Part shown: positions 17,333 through 27,131 of the stretch, piece after piece | How the letters are laid out: every line of letters starts with the position of its first letter | How positions within the stretch are numbered: the first letter of the stretch is position 1 | The notes under the pieces: generated by a model | The model's database searches: none | The model's input: only the letters and a program-made list of their open reading frames with translations | Told to the model about the DNA's origin: nothing | Made by a program: the position numbers and the translations under genes | From: Janthinobacterium sp. CG3 | Lineage (GTDB): Bacteria; Pseudomonadota; Gammaproteobacteria; Burkholderiales; Burkholderiaceae_D | Length of the DNA: 64,000 nucleotides | NCBI RefSeq assembly: GCF_000344615.1 | Contig: NZ_KB467825.1 | Span: forward strand, 97,984 to 161,983 | Direction of reading: 5' to 3'

Positions 17333-19456
17333 ATGCCAGTATTGCGGAAAATCATAGAGGCATGGATGCGGATGGGAATCTATTCCCGCCTGTTCACCCC
17401 CATCTTCTTCCTCATCGTCGCCGTCTCGGCGGTGCGCTACAAACTGCTGATCGACGCCGAAACGGCCAGCGTCAGCGCGCGCTACCGCGCCGAGGCGCAG
17501 CAAATCGGCAAATACCTCGCCGCCACGCTGGTGCCGATCGCCGGCGAACGCGACGCCGCCGCCTTCCGTGCCATCCTCACCAGCGCGCTGCCGCTGAACG
17601 GCGACATCGCCAGCATCGGCTGGGACGGCCCGCGCCAGCACCTTGACATCCACAACCCGACCGCGCCGCGCCCGCTCTACCCGGACTGGTTCGGCGCGCT
17701 GACCGGCCTGGGCGAACTGCGCACCAGCTTCCCGGTCGCGCTGCAGCCGGGCGGCAGCGGCACGCTGTCGCTGCGCTTCGCGCCGACGCTGCCGGTCAAC
17801 CGCATCTGGGACGCCCTGCTCAAGCAGGCCGGCATCAGCGCCATCAGCATCTTGCTGATTTATTTGCTGCTAGGCCTGATCCTGGCCGCCAACCGCCACA
17901 TGCTCAGGCAACTGGCGCTGGCCGCCGAGCGCTTCCAGCACGGCGACTACAGCGCGCGCATGGACGTTGGCGGCACGCCCGAGTCGCGCGCGCTGGCCGG
18001 CACCTTCAATAACATGGCCGCGCAGGTGCAGACCCTGGTGAACTCGCTGCGCGCCAGCGAAACCAGCCTGGGCGACCAATTGGCGCAAACGGTGCAGATG
18101 CAAAGCGCGCTGCAACAAATGTCGTGGCAGAACTACCACGACGTGCTGACCGGGCTGCCGAACCGCACCGCGCTGGCGGCGCGCTTCGAACAGGAGCTAT
18201 TCCTGGCGCGCGAGCGCCAGCACCTGCTGGCGGTGTGCCTCATCGACCTCGACCATTTCAAAGGCGTCAACGACCGCTTCGGCGCCGAGTCCGGCGACGA
18301 CATCCTCAAGCAGGTGGCGGCGCGGCTGCACGTCTTCGCCGGCCAGCAACACTATGCGGCGCGCCTGGCCGGCGACGAATTCGTCCTGCTGCTGGCCGGC
18401 CAGAGCGAGCTCGACGCGGTCGAACGCGGCGTCGCCCAGTTGCTGCGGGAGCTGGCCCAGCCCTACCAATGCGACGGCCAGCCGCTGGCGCTGTCGCTGA
18501 GCGCCGGCGTCGCCGTCGACGCCGGGCGCGAAAGCAGCACCGAGACGCTGCTGCGCCACGCCGACCACGCCGTCTACCAGGCCAAGCTGAGCGGGCGCAA
18601 CCGCTACCACTTCTTCGACGCCGGCCTCGACGAGGAGGTGCGCACCCACCACAACCAGCGCACCGAGATCCGCCAGGCGCTGCTGGCCGGCGAATTCCGC
18701 CTGTACCACCAGCCGAAGGTAAACATGCGCGCCGGCACCGTGGTCGGCATGGAGGCGCTGCTGCGCTGGCAGCACCCGCGCCGCGGCGTGCTGGCGCCGG
18801 TGCAATTCCTGCCGATGGTCGAGCACACCGACCTGATCATCGACATCGGCGAATGGGTGCTGCGCCAGGCGCTGTGGCAAATGCAGCGCTGGACCGCGGC
18901 CGGGCGCCACTGGGTGGTCAGCGTCAACATCGCCGCGCGCCACTTCCAGCAGCCCGACTTCGTCTCGCGCCTGAACGCCATCCTGGCCGAATTCCCCGGC
19001 GTGCGCGCCAGCATGCTCGAACTGGAGATCCTCGAATCGTCGGCGCTCGACGACATCGAACACGTGCGCCGCGTGATGACCGCCTGCCAGGCGCTCGGCA
19101 TCACCTTCGCGCTGGACGACTTCGGCACCGGCTATTCGTCGATGTCCTACCTGAAGCGGCTGCCGGCCAACATCCTGAAAATCGACCAAAGCTTCGTGCG
19201 CAACATGCTCTCCGACCAGGACGACCTGCACCTGGTGAGCGCCGTCATCGGCTTGGCGAAATCGTTCAACCTGGCGGTGATCGCCGAGGGCGTCGAAACG
19301 GTGGCGCACGGCACCCGTCTGATGGCGTTGGGCTGCGACCTGGCGCAGGGCCACGGCATCGCCCGGCCGATGCCGGCCGACGCCGTGCTGAAGTGGGCGG
19401 CCGGGTTCGCGCCGGCGCCGGCGTGGCGCGCCGTGGCCGGGCGCAACGCCGCGTAA
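17333..19456 (+). CDS. Membrane GGDEF-EAL domain protein (cyclic-di-GMP turnover)
   Basis: A 707-residue inner-membrane signalling protein: helix ~18-35, a periplasmic sensor region to ~165, a second helix (ILLIYLLLGLILAA), a HAMP-like linker ~190-240, a GGDEF domain ~265-425 and an EAL domain ~445-690. The GGDEF signature reads RLAGDEFVLLLAG (AGDEF), a variant seen in some active cyclases. The EAL domain keeps MEALLRWQHP, ESSALDD and LDDFGTGYSS, so phosphodiesterase activity is plausible. Net effect on c-di-GMP cannot be told from sequence. Position after pilTU suggests a motility or biofilm role (inference). Confidence 0.93.
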   Translation: MPVLRKIIEAWMRMGIYSRLFTPIFFLIVAVSAVRYKLLIDAETASVSARYRAEAQQIGKYLAATLVPIAGERDAAAFRAILTSALPLNGDIASIGWDGPRQHLDIHNPTAPRPLYPDWFGALTGLGELRTSFPVALQPGGSGTLSLRFAPTLPVNRIWDALLKQAGISAISILLIYLLLGLILAANRHMLRQLALAAERFQHGDYSARMDVGGTPESRALAGTFNNMAAQVQTLVNSLRASETSLGDQLAQTVQMQSALQQMSWQNYHDVLTGLPNRTALAARFEQELFLARERQHLLAVCLIDLDHFKGVNDRFGAESGDDILKQVAARLHVFAGQQHYAARLAGDEFVLLLAGQSELDAVERGVAQLLRELAQPYQCDGQPLALSLSAGVAVDAGRESSTETLLRHADHAVYQAKLSGRNRYHFFDAGLDEEVRTHHNQRTEIRQALLAGEFRLYHQPKVNMRAGTVVGMEALLRWQHPRRGVLAPVQFLPMVEHTDLIIDIGEWVLRQALWQMQRWTAAGRHWVVSVNIAARHFQQPDFVSRLNAILAEFPGVRASMLELEILESSALDDIEHVRRVMTACQALGITFALDDFGTGYSSMSYLKRLPANILKIDQSFVRNMLSDQDDLHLVSAVIGLAKSFNLAVIAEGVETVAHGTRLMALGCDLAQGHGIARPMPADAVLKWAAGFAPAPAWRAVAGRNAA

Positions 19457-19475
19457 GCTCAAAAACAGCGGCGCC

Positions 19476-20729
19476 TCAAACGGCCGGCGCCGCCAGCGCG
19501 TCGTCGATCAACTCGATCCAATGCTTGACCGGCGTCTCGGTGCCCGACTGCAAATGCACCTGGCAGCCGACGTTGGCCGAAACGATCAGCCCGGCCTCGG
19601 TGTCGGCCAGAGCGGCCAGCTTGCGGTCGCGCAGCTGCAACGCCAGCTCCGGCTGCAAGATCGAATAGGTGCCGGCCGAGCCGCAGCACAAATGGCTGTC
19701 GCCGCACAGCCGCACGTCGACCCCGGCGGCGCGCAGCAGGCCTTCAACCTTGCCGCGGATCTGCTGGCCGTGCTGCAGGGTGCAAGGCGGATGGTAAGCC
19801 ACCCGTTGCGCGGCCTTGCCGGCGCCGCCGCCGGCCAGCTTGCCGGCCAGCTCCGCCTGGAACTGCGGCAGCACCTCGCTCAAGTCGCGCGTCAGCGCGG
19901 CGATGCGTTGCGCCTTGGCGGCGTAGGCCTGGTCGTGCGCCAGCAAATGGCCGTAATCCTTCACCATCACGCCGCAACCGGACGCCGTCATGACGATCGC
20001 CTCGACCGCGTCGGCGCCGGCCACATACGGCCACCAGGCGTCGATATTGCGGCGCACGTCGTCCAGCGCCGCCTCCTGCTCGTTCAAATGGTGCCGCAGC
20101 GCGCCGCAGCAGCCGGCCTTGCGCGCCACCAGCAGTTGCACCCCGAGCGCGTCGAACACGCGCGCGGCGGCGGCGTTGATGTTCGGCGCCAACGCCGGCT
20201 GGGCGCAGCCGGCCAGCACCAGCATCTTGCGCGCGTGCGTGCGCGTTGGCCAGCGCCCGGCGAAGGCGAGGCGCGGCAGCTTGTCCTGCATCGGCTTCGA
20301 CAGCACCGGCTTGACCAACTGCCCGGCCCGCAGCGCCGCCGTAAACAACCACCGGCGCGGCAAGCCCTGCTTGAGCACGAAACGCATCGCCCGTTCGGCC
20401 AGCGGGCGCTGCACGCGCTGCTCGACAACCTTGCGGCCGATGTCGAGCAGGCGCCCGTACTGCACCCCGGACGGACAGGTCGTTTCGCAGTTGCGGCAAG
20501 TCAGGCAGCGGTCCAGATGGGTCTGGGTCTTGACCGTCACCGGCTCGCCCTCGAGCACCTGCTTGATCAAGTAAATGCGCCCGCGCGGGCCGTCCAACTC
20601 GTCGCCCAGCAACTGGTAGGTCGGGCAGGTCGCGGTGCAAAAACCACAGTGGACGCAGGCGCGCAGAATCGCTTCGGCCTCGGCGCCCTCGCGGGTGTGT
20701 TTGATAAAATCGGCGAGATTGGTTTGCAT
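19476..20729 (-). CDS. glcF: Glycolate oxidase iron-sulfur subunit
   Basis: A 417-residue 4Fe-4S subunit. Two ferredoxin-type clusters are visible, CVHCGFCTATCPTY and CLTCRNCETTCPSG, followed by two cysteine-rich CCG-type domains (LVARKAGCCGALRHHLNEQE and LCGDSHLCCGSAGTYSI). It transfers electrons from GlcD/GlcE to the respiratory chain during glycolate oxidation to glyoxylate. Last gene of glcDEF; it starts 6 bases after the glcE stop. Confidence 0.95.
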   Translation of the reverse strand: MQTNLADFIKHTREGAEAEAILRACVHCGFCTATCPTYQLLGDELDGPRGRIYLIKQVLEGEPVTVKTQTHLDRCLTCRNCETTCPSGVQYGRLLDIGRKVVEQRVQRPLAERAMRFVLKQGLPRRWLFTAALRAGQLVKPVLSKPMQDKLPRLAFAGRWPTRTHARKMLVLAGCAQPALAPNINAAAARVFDALGVQLLVARKAGCCGALRHHLNEQEAALDDVRRNIDAWWPYVAGADAVEAIVMTASGCGVMVKDYGHLLAHDQAYAAKAQRIAALTRDLSEVLPQFQAELAGKLAGGGAGKAAQRVAYHPPCTLQHGQQIRGKVEGLLRAAGVDVRLCGDSHLCCGSAGTYSILQPELALQLRDRKLAALADTEAGLIVSANVGCQVHLQSGTETPVKHWIELIDDALAAPAV

Positions 20730-20735
20730 GGTCGG

Positions 20736-21818
20736 CTAACTTAACAGATCCGGCTGAACGGATACGGCGGGGTACATCCGCCCCGGATTGAACACCCCGG
20801 CCGGGTCGAACGCCAGCTTCAGGCGCTGGTGGATGCCGGCCACGGCCGGCGCCAAGGGATGAAACACGCCGACACCCTTGTCGCCGCCGCGAAACAGCAC
20901 GGCGTGGCCACCGGCCGCCGCCACGCTGCCGCGGATGCCGGCGGCGGTGGCGGCGTCGCCGCCGGCCTTCAGCCAGCGCTGCGCGCCGCCCCACTCGACC
21001 AGGTGCTCGCCCTTCAAAATAATGGCGCTGGCGGCCGGCGGCAGCGACAGGCGCCACAGCGGGCCGGCGTCGGCGAAAAAGGCGTGGGTCTGCTCGCGCA
21101 GGCTGGCCCAGAACGCCGCCGCGTCGGCCAACTCCTCGCCGCCCAGCTCGCGCCGCGCCGCCGCCACCGCCGCGTCGGCGCCGGACAGGCGCACGCTCAG
21201 CGCGCCGTCGTGCCAGCAACTGGCCGAGATCGGCAGCGGCCGGCCGGCCCATTCGTTGAGCATGCGCAGCGCCGCGATTTCATCGGCTTCAAAGCGCAGG
21301 CTGGCCACGCACAAGGGCAGCGGCAGCACCTTCAGCGATACCTGCAAAATCAGCCCCAGCGTGCCGAGCGATCCGGCCAGCAGGCGCGACACGTCGTAAC
21401 CGGCGACGTTTTTCATCACCTGCCCGCCGAAGGTCAGCACCTCGCCCTTGCCGTCCATCAGCACCGCGCCCAGCATGAAGTCGCGCACCGCGCCGGCGCT
21501 GGCGCGGCGCGGCCCCGACAGCGCGCTGGCGACGACGCCGCCGATGGTCGCGCCCGGCCCGAAATGCGGCGGCTCGAACGCCAGCATCTGCCGTTTCTGC
21601 GCCAGCGCCGCCTCGATCTCGGCCAGCGGCGTGCCGCAGCGCGCCGTGATCACCAGCTCGGTCGGCTCGTAGTCGACAATGCCGGCGTAGGCGCGCGTGT
21701 CGAGCAGTTCGCCGGCCGGCGCCTGGCCGTACCAATCCTTGCTGCCGCCGCCGCGCAGGCGCAGCGCGGTGCCGGTGGCGCCCGCCGCCAGGATGCGCGC
21801 CCTGAATTGTTCGATCAT
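20736..21818 (-). CDS. glcE: Glycolate oxidase FAD-binding subunit GlcE
   Basis: A 360-residue FAD-binding subunit of glycolate oxidase. The N-terminal FAD fold shows LRLRGGGSKDWYG, PPHFGPGATIGGVVASALSG and VMKNVAGYDVSRL. ATG 21818 (MIEQFRARILAAG) is the natural start, 23 bases after the glcD stop. The open frame continues far upstream antiparallel to glcD, which is only codon-bias shadow. Confidence 0.94.
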   Translation of the reverse strand: MIEQFRARILAAGATGTALRLRGGGSKDWYGQAPAGELLDTRAYAGIVDYEPTELVITARCGTPLAEIEAALAQKRQMLAFEPPHFGPGATIGGVVASALSGPRRASAGAVRDFMLGAVLMDGKGEVLTFGGQVMKNVAGYDVSRLLAGSLGTLGLILQVSLKVLPLPLCVASLRFEADEIAALRMLNEWAGRPLPISASCWHDGALSVRLSGADAAVAAARRELGGEELADAAAFWASLREQTHAFFADAGPLWRLSLPPAASAIILKGEHLVEWGGAQRWLKAGGDAATAAGIRGSVAAAGGHAVLFRGGDKGVGVFHPLAPAVAGIHQRLKLAFDPAGVFNPGRMYPAVSVQPDLLS

Positions 21819-21841
21819 CTCTTGCACACTCGCTCCAAATC

Positions 21842-23332
21842 TTAAAAACGCGGCAAATGCGCGAACTTCAACTGACCGCCGGCCACATGCATCTTGCCGA
21901 ATTCGGCGCAGCGGTTCAGGGTCGGAATCGCCTTGTCCGGATTCAGCAGGTAGGCCGGGTCGAAGGCGCGCTTGAGCGCCGTGAACGCGGTGATTTCCTG
22001 CGCCGTGAACTGGACGCACATCGAATTGATCTTTTCCATGCCGACGCCGTGCTCGCCGGTGATGGTGCCGCCGACCTCGACGCACAGCGCCAGGATCTCG
22101 GCGCCGAAGGCCTCGGCGCGCGCAAACTCGTCGGGCTGGTTGGCGTCGAACAGGATCAAGGGATGCAGGTTGCCGTCGCCGGCGTGGAACACGTTGGCGC
22201 AGCGCAGGCCGTACTTCACCTCCATCTGGGCGATGCCGGTGAGCACCTGCGCCAGCCGCTTGCGCGGAATGGTGCCGTCCATGCAATAGTAATCGGGCGA
22301 AATGCGGCCGGCCGCCGGGAAGGCGTTCTTGCGCCCGGACCAGAACTTCAAGCGCTCGGCCTCCGAGCCGGACACCGAGATGGCGCTGGCGCCGGCGCCG
22401 CGCAGCACCGCCGTCATGCGCGCGATCTCCTCCTCCACCTCCTCGTGCGTGCCGTCGGCCTCGCACAGCAGGATGGCGGCGGCGTCGAGGTCGTAGCCGG
22501 CCTTGACGAAGGGCTCGACCATGCGCGCGCTGGTCTGGTCCATCATCTCCAACCCGGCCGGGATGATGCCGGCGGCGATCACGTCGGCCACCGCGTTGCC
22601 GCCGGTGACGATGTCGCCGAACGAGGCCATGATCACGCGCGCCGTCGCCGGCTTGGGGATCAGCTTGACAGTGACCTCGGTGACGATGCCGAGCATGCCT
22701 TCGGAACCGATAAACACCGCCAGCAGGTCCAGGCCGGGCGCGTCGAGCGACTCGCCGCCCAGCACCACCACCTCGCCGTCCATCGTTACCATGCGCACGC
22801 GCAACACGTTGTGCACGGTCAGGCCGTACTTGAGGCAATGCACGCCGCCGGAATTCTCGGCGACGTTGCCGCCGATGGTGCAGGCGATCTGCGACGACGG
22901 GTCGGGCGCGTAGTACAGGCCGTGCGGCGCGGCGGCGTCGGAAATGGCCAGGTTGCGCACGCCCGGCTGCACCACCGCCGTGCGCGCGTAGGCGTCGACG
23001 CGCAGGATATGGTTCAGGCGCGCGGTCGACAGCACCACGCCGTCGGCGATCGGCAGCGCGCCGCCGGACAGGCCGGTGCCGGCGCCGCGCGGCACGATCG
23101 GCACGCCCAGCGCGCGGCACACCTTCAGCACCGCCAGCACCTGCTCCTCGTCGTCGGGCAGCGTGACCACCATCGGCAACCGCCGGTAGGCGGCCAGACC
23201 GTCGCATTCATACGGGCGCGTGTCCTCGGCATCGGCCAGCACGCAACGCTGCGGCAGCACCGCCAGCAAAGCGGCCACGACGGCTTGTTGACGGGCCGCG
23301 CTGAACGCCGCACCGGACGGGGTACTGCTCAT
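21842..23332 (-). CDS. glcD: Glycolate oxidase catalytic FAD subunit GlcD
   Basis: A 496-residue flavoprotein that oxidises glycolate (or D-lactate-like hydroxyacids) to the keto acid. The FAD domain shows VPRGAGTGLSGGALP, CTIGGNVAENSGGVHCLKYG and the C-terminal HAGDGNLHPLILF and GTITGEHGVG blocks. ATG 23332 (MSSTPSG) gives the usual family length. First gene of the minus-strand glcDEF operon. No GlcC-type regulator is adjacent. Confidence 0.96.
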   Translation of the reverse strand: MSSTPSGAAFSAARQQAVVAALLAVLPQRCVLADAEDTRPYECDGLAAYRRLPMVVTLPDDEEQVLAVLKVCRALGVPIVPRGAGTGLSGGALPIADGVVLSTARLNHILRVDAYARTAVVQPGVRNLAISDAAAPHGLYYAPDPSSQIACTIGGNVAENSGGVHCLKYGLTVHNVLRVRMVTMDGEVVVLGGESLDAPGLDLLAVFIGSEGMLGIVTEVTVKLIPKPATARVIMASFGDIVTGGNAVADVIAAGIIPAGLEMMDQTSARMVEPFVKAGYDLDAAAILLCEADGTHEEVEEEIARMTAVLRGAGASAISVSGSEAERLKFWSGRKNAFPAAGRISPDYYCMDGTIPRKRLAQVLTGIAQMEVKYGLRCANVFHAGDGNLHPLILFDANQPDEFARAEAFGAEILALCVEVGGTITGEHGVGMEKINSMCVQFTAQEITAFTALKRAFDPAYLLNPDKAIPTLNRCAEFGKMHVAGGQLKFAHLPRF

Positions 23333-23449
23333 TGGAGTGGGAAAGGCGTGGTCATGCCACGATTGTAAGCACAAACGCGGCTCACCGGAGGATTCTTCCG
23401 CAGCGGCGCGTCTAGTTCATGCCGCGCCATCAAAACCAGCGCACGGATA

Positions 23450-23842
23450 TTAGTCGCTTAACTTTTTCAGGGCCGCGCCAATCGCGCCGGGATTGAATCC
23501 CTGAATGCGCCGGTTGCCGATCAGCAGAAGCGGCACGCCGCCGCCGCCCAACTTGGCGAACTCGGACTTCGCTTGCGGCGATTGGTCGATATCGAGATCG
23601 GTAAAGGGAATGTTGTTTTCCGCGAAATGGGCGCGCGCCTTGGCGCAGAAGCCGCAGCGGGTGGTGCCATACAACACCACCTTGACGTTTTTGTCGGGGA
23701 AGTAAGCCGCGTAGTCGCCTTCGGTATAGGCCGGCTTGAGAGCGGCCGGGAGCAGAGACAAACCATAGCCGGCGCCCAGTCCCAGCGCCACGATCAAGCC
23801 ATAGCCGGCCAAGGTCTTAATTCTATTCTTTAGCATTGTCAT
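23450..23842 (-). CDS. Membrane-anchored glutaredoxin-like protein
   Basis: A 130-residue protein: one N-terminal helix (LAGYGLIVALGLGAGYGLSL), then a glutaredoxin fold with the dithiol motif TTRCGFCAKARAHF and a cis-proline loop GGGGVPLLLIGN. The anchor and orientation suggest the redox domain faces the periplasm or sits at the membrane surface. A dithiol disulfide reductase or isomerase role is likely; the substrate is unknown. It is downstream of glcDEF's start region on the same strand and borders the biosynthetic cluster. Confidence 0.8.
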   Translation of the reverse strand: MTMLKNRIKTLAGYGLIVALGLGAGYGLSLLPAALKPAYTEGDYAAYFPDKNVKVVLYGTTRCGFCAKARAHFAENNIPFTDLDIDQSPQAKSEFAKLGGGGVPLLLIGNRRIQGFNPGAIGAALKKLSD

Positions 23843-24256
23843 CCGGGTCCTTAAGTCTCACGGAACTGTCGATAGCAGCCGCCTTCCAACGCTCGCGACG
23901 GCGCATAGCCACCAATTGAATCATCCAACAAAAATGCTGAATAAGCAAAATTGTTTTCCATTTAAGTAAAAGATAGCGTGATCACAATGCCAAGTCAAGC
24001 GGAATAATTGCCCGTCCCGAAGTGACAATCGGTGACATTTCCTCCGCCTGACTTCCCCGCCAGCGCGGATTTCGCAACGCTTGGCGCGTCCAGCCAAGCC
24101 CTTAAGCACGCACGCCCCTTGCAGGGAAAATATTGATTTATTTGCACGTAAACAGTGCCGGCCATAGCGCATTCCTGAGACAATAGCGTTCTATTCCGCC
24201 GCCCCCAAGTCCGGACGGGGCGGTGCGGCCTTGGATTGTATATTTTAAGAAGAACG
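23843..24256. other. Intergenic boundary region before the biosynthetic cluster (414 bp)
   Basis: No credible gene. It marks the change from core genome to the cluster; base composition drops from 23920 onward. It should contain the minus-strand promoter for the glutaredoxin gene and the plus-strand promoter for the thioesterase. No integrase, tRNA or direct-repeat attachment site is visible. Confidence 0.5.
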
Positions 24257-25012
24257 ATGAAATCAGACTCTTGGTTAGGACGGGCAACCGGCCCGCGGCG
24301 AAAATTCCGATTGTTTTGCTTCGCCTACGCGGGCGGCTCGTCCAGCATATTCTCGCGCTGGCAGGACATGGTCTCCCCTGAGATAGAGATTTGCGCAATC
24401 AGACTGCCCGGTCGCGGCGCGCGCTTTAACGAAAAGCCAATCAGGTCGTTTCCCCAGTTGATTGAAGTGCTAGCCTATGTGATCAAGGACAATAGCGACC
24501 TGCCCTTCGCCTTTTTTGGCCATAGCTTAGGCGGCTTAATTGCATTCGAACTGGCACGGCATTGCCTCAGAAATAGCATCCCGCCGCCAACGATGCTATT
24601 CCTTTCCGCCTCTTCCGCGCCGCAATTACTTGACCTCAAAGAAAAATTCTCCGACCTTGCCGACGACGAGTTGATCGAAAAACTCAAAGCTTATAACGGC
24701 ACTCCTATCGAAATTTTGCAAAATCGAGAGTTGATCGGACTGTTCCTGCCGCCCATCCGAGACGATTTTTCTCTTCTTGAGAGTTTTCAGTATAAACCGT
24801 TCGATAATTTTGACATCCCTATCACCGTACTAGCCGGAAAACTAGATAAAGAAGTCTCACCGGAGAAAATTTTCGGATGGGCGGAAGAGACTGCGGCGGC
24901 ATGCAATTTCAACTGGTTTGAAGGAGATCACTTTTTCATCAACACCGAGAGTGAAAAAGTTCTGGAAACGTTGAATTTGGATTTAACCAGGCTACTTAAA
25001 ACCTGTTACTAG
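24257..25012 (+). CDS. Type II thioesterase of the NRPS/PKS cluster
   Basis: A 251-residue alpha/beta hydrolase of the external (type II) thioesterase family, which clears misacylated carrier proteins on NRPS and PKS lines. Visible: the N-terminal LFCFAYAGGSSSIFSRW, the nucleophile motif FFGHSLGGLIAFELAR with Ser near residue 90, the LPGRGARFNE loop, and the C-terminal GDHFFI carrying the catalytic His. ATG 24257 follows AAGAAGAAC. GC content is visibly lower than in the flanking core genome. It is convergent with the acyl-CoA dehydrogenase gene. Confidence 0.9.
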   Translation: MKSDSWLGRATGPRRKFRLFCFAYAGGSSSIFSRWQDMVSPEIEICAIRLPGRGARFNEKPIRSFPQLIEVLAYVIKDNSDLPFAFFGHSLGGLIAFELARHCLRNSIPPPTMLFLSASSAPQLLDLKEKFSDLADDELIEKLKAYNGTPIEILQNRELIGLFLPPIRDDFSLLESFQYKPFDNFDIPITVLAGKLDKEVSPEKIFGWAEETAAACNFNWFEGDHFFINTESEKVLETLNLDLTRLLKTCY

Positions 25013-25046
25013 CTCTGAAAGTCGTATCAATTCGACGGCAGCGTGC

Positions 25047-26795
25047 TCACTTCGCGGCCATCTTGAACGGCAATATGGAAATGAATTGATCAGCTGCATG
25101 CATATCTTTTAATTTGTCAAACGCATTGTCGAACAACGGCGAATCTACGGAGTAATTTTCCACTTTCAACAACCTGGCTAGTGCCAAGAGCAACCATTCG
25201 CCGCGAGAGAAATAGGCATCCAGGATATCCCGATTGTACAGCCACATTTGCAGGCAGGATGCGGCGGCATGGCAAGAACAATATTCCTCGGCGAGTTCGA
25301 ATACCACAGGCGATTTCAAACGGCCCCTATCGGATCGCACCCCCTCGTCCTGCACTCTGTTCAAGATCGACGCAAGAGCCTGGGCGATCCGGTCGGAGAA
25401 ACCGAGCAGCTTATCGACCAGTAGGCGGTTGCCGACGGATTGTTCTTTAAGAGTATGCAGAAGCTCTACGCATCGCGGCAAGCCTTGTAGCACGTCATCC
25501 TGCCCATGATTAAACAATGCAAGCTTGGCGGCGTCGAATGCCGGCAATTCGGTCCCCAGGCAAAATACCTTGTCGAGACGGTCGGCGAGTCCCTCATTCC
25601 CCTTGCTGCCCCCACCTGAGCCACTCAACAAAAAACGCAGTTGCAAAGCGATATTTTGAAGATTGACCGCCGTGTTTCCGTCGAAAAGACTAATGATCGC
25701 ACTGTCGCGCAAGGTTTTCTGGAAGATTGCCTCGTTTCCTTCCCTGAGATAATACCGCGCCCCCAACAGCGACGACAAATCATGCATCATGTTTTCAGTC
25801 GTAACGGGAACAAAATATTTCACCACAGACGACCAGGTGCTGAACTGCTCAGGCACGATATGCAGTCCGCGAGCCGCGGCAGTCGTCACGCAGTCATTAA
25901 TCAGCATGTCGAGAAAGGCATTCACCAGTTTTCTTCGCACGGCTGGAATGTCCGTTATGCTGCCTCCGTATAGAGCGCGCGAAAGGGAAAAATCGAGGGT
26001 CGTGAACAATGCCGTGTTGGCGCTGCCGAGGGCCAATGCGGCGCACATTGTCCGGGTCACCTGCAATGACTTGAGCGTCAACTCAAGCCCGGACCCGGGC
26101 ATTCCAATGATTGCATCCGATGCAACAAAACAGCGATCAAACGTGATTCCGCAGATATCCGCTCCGCGGATACCGTGGGTTTTTAATTTAGGGATGTACT
26201 CGTAGTTATTTTTATCCAGTTGCTCTTTATCCAGGACAAACAAGGAAAATCCTCTAGGCCCGCCCTGCGCGGAGGTTTTTGCGTACACCACCATCGCCGC
26301 GCTACGTTGGGCGTTATTAATCAACCATTTTTGCCCCGAGAGCAGAAAGCCGCCGTCCACGCTTACTGCGCTAACTTCACAGGCAAGGAGGTCGCTGCCG
26401 TGTTCTTTTTCAGTCAAGCCAAAGGCCACCGGACCGCCGCCCTGGACAGTTCTCGCCAGCCCCTCCTTCTGGGCTTGTGTACCGGCCAGCCAAACAGCCG
26501 CCGAACCGAGGTAAATCGCGGTGTGCGCAATCGCGGCGGTCAGATCTCGTCTGGCGACGACCTTCACTATTGCGACCAGCTCCTGAAACGAGTGCAGGCG
26601 GCCGCCAATGGCGGGGGGGATATAGTAAGAAGCCATCCCCCAAGTATTCAGCGCCTCGTATAGCGCCTCAGGAAAGCTCTCCTTTTCATCGTCAAGAAGT
26701 GCCTGACGATAAGAAAATGGATTCTCTTCCCGTCGGGGGTCGCCCAAGTGTTTTTCAAGGTCTTCCGCCGCGCGATGTACCACGTTGTTTTCCAT
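25047..26795 (-). CDS. Large acyl-CoA dehydrogenase family protein
   Basis: A 582-residue flavoprotein with the acyl-CoA dehydrogenase fold: GPVAFGLTEKEHGSDLLACE and GFLLSGQKWLINNAQRSAAM in the middle domain, then the helical domain (DLSSLLGARYYLREG, ISLFDGNTAVNLQNIALQLR). About 200 extra residues at the C-terminus make it longer than the usual 380-residue enzyme. ATG 26795 has AAGGGTG about 8 bases upstream. It is divergent from the stand-alone carrier protein at 27132, so it may desaturate an acyl chain tethered to that carrier (inference). GC is lower than in the core genome. Confidence 0.82.
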   Translation of the reverse strand: MENNVVHRAAEDLEKHLGDPRREENPFSYRQALLDDEKESFPEALYEALNTWGMASYYIPPAIGGRLHSFQELVAIVKVVARRDLTAAIAHTAIYLGSAAVWLAGTQAQKEGLARTVQGGGPVAFGLTEKEHGSDLLACEVSAVSVDGGFLLSGQKWLINNAQRSAAMVVYAKTSAQGGPRGFSLFVLDKEQLDKNNYEYIPKLKTHGIRGADICGITFDRCFVASDAIIGMPGSGLELTLKSLQVTRTMCAALALGSANTALFTTLDFSLSRALYGGSITDIPAVRRKLVNAFLDMLINDCVTTAAARGLHIVPEQFSTWSSVVKYFVPVTTENMMHDLSSLLGARYYLREGNEAIFQKTLRDSAIISLFDGNTAVNLQNIALQLRFLLSGSGGGSKGNEGLADRLDKVFCLGTELPAFDAAKLALFNHGQDDVLQGLPRCVELLHTLKEQSVGNRLLVDKLLGFSDRIAQALASILNRVQDEGVRSDRGRLKSPVVFELAEEYCSCHAAASCLQMWLYNRDILDAYFSRGEWLLLALARLLKVENYSVDSPLFDNAFDKLKDMHAADQFISILPFKMAAK

Positions 26796-27131
26796 ATTTG
26801 CACCCTTGTATGGCCTTACAGACAGCATCGACATGCGGCTTAGCACATTTTATTTCACTGTAGCAAGCATTCACTCTTTCACCGAATTGCCGCCTCGGAT
26901 ATGTGAGAATATTATATAATAGTAAACAATTTCAATATGAGCAACAAGCTGATCTCCCTTCGGCGAAGCGCGCCGCCGGCCTCAGGATTTCGCTTGATCA
27001 GCGTTGTTAATTGCTATACCATGCATTTTTATCATTACATTAGATAGTTCAGCCCTTCGGCAGAGCTATGCCACACCCTTCGTAGCACCCGCGCTTTCAC
27101 ATCACATTACAAAACATCATGGTGGAGATCT
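26796..27131. other. Divergent promoter region between dehydrogenase and carrier protein (336 bp)
   Basis: No gene seen. At 26911-26920 lies the palindrome ATTATATAAT, which reads as a consensus-like -10 (TATAAT) on both strands, so it is a candidate for a shared divergent promoter, although no well-spaced -35 box is evident. The carrier protein's ribosome-binding site GGAG is at 27123-27126, six bases before its ATG. Confidence 0.4.

Noticed and set aside
20736..23207. Very long open frame spanning glcE and antiparallel-frame glcD
   Set aside because: Only the part from 21818 down to 20736 encodes GlcE; the upstream part is an alternate-frame reading of glcD without family motifs.
23921..24172. 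Possible small genes between the glutaredoxin and thioesterase genes
   Set aside because: Overlapping short frames with no ribosome-binding site, signal peptide or motif; AT-shifted intergenic DNA explains them.
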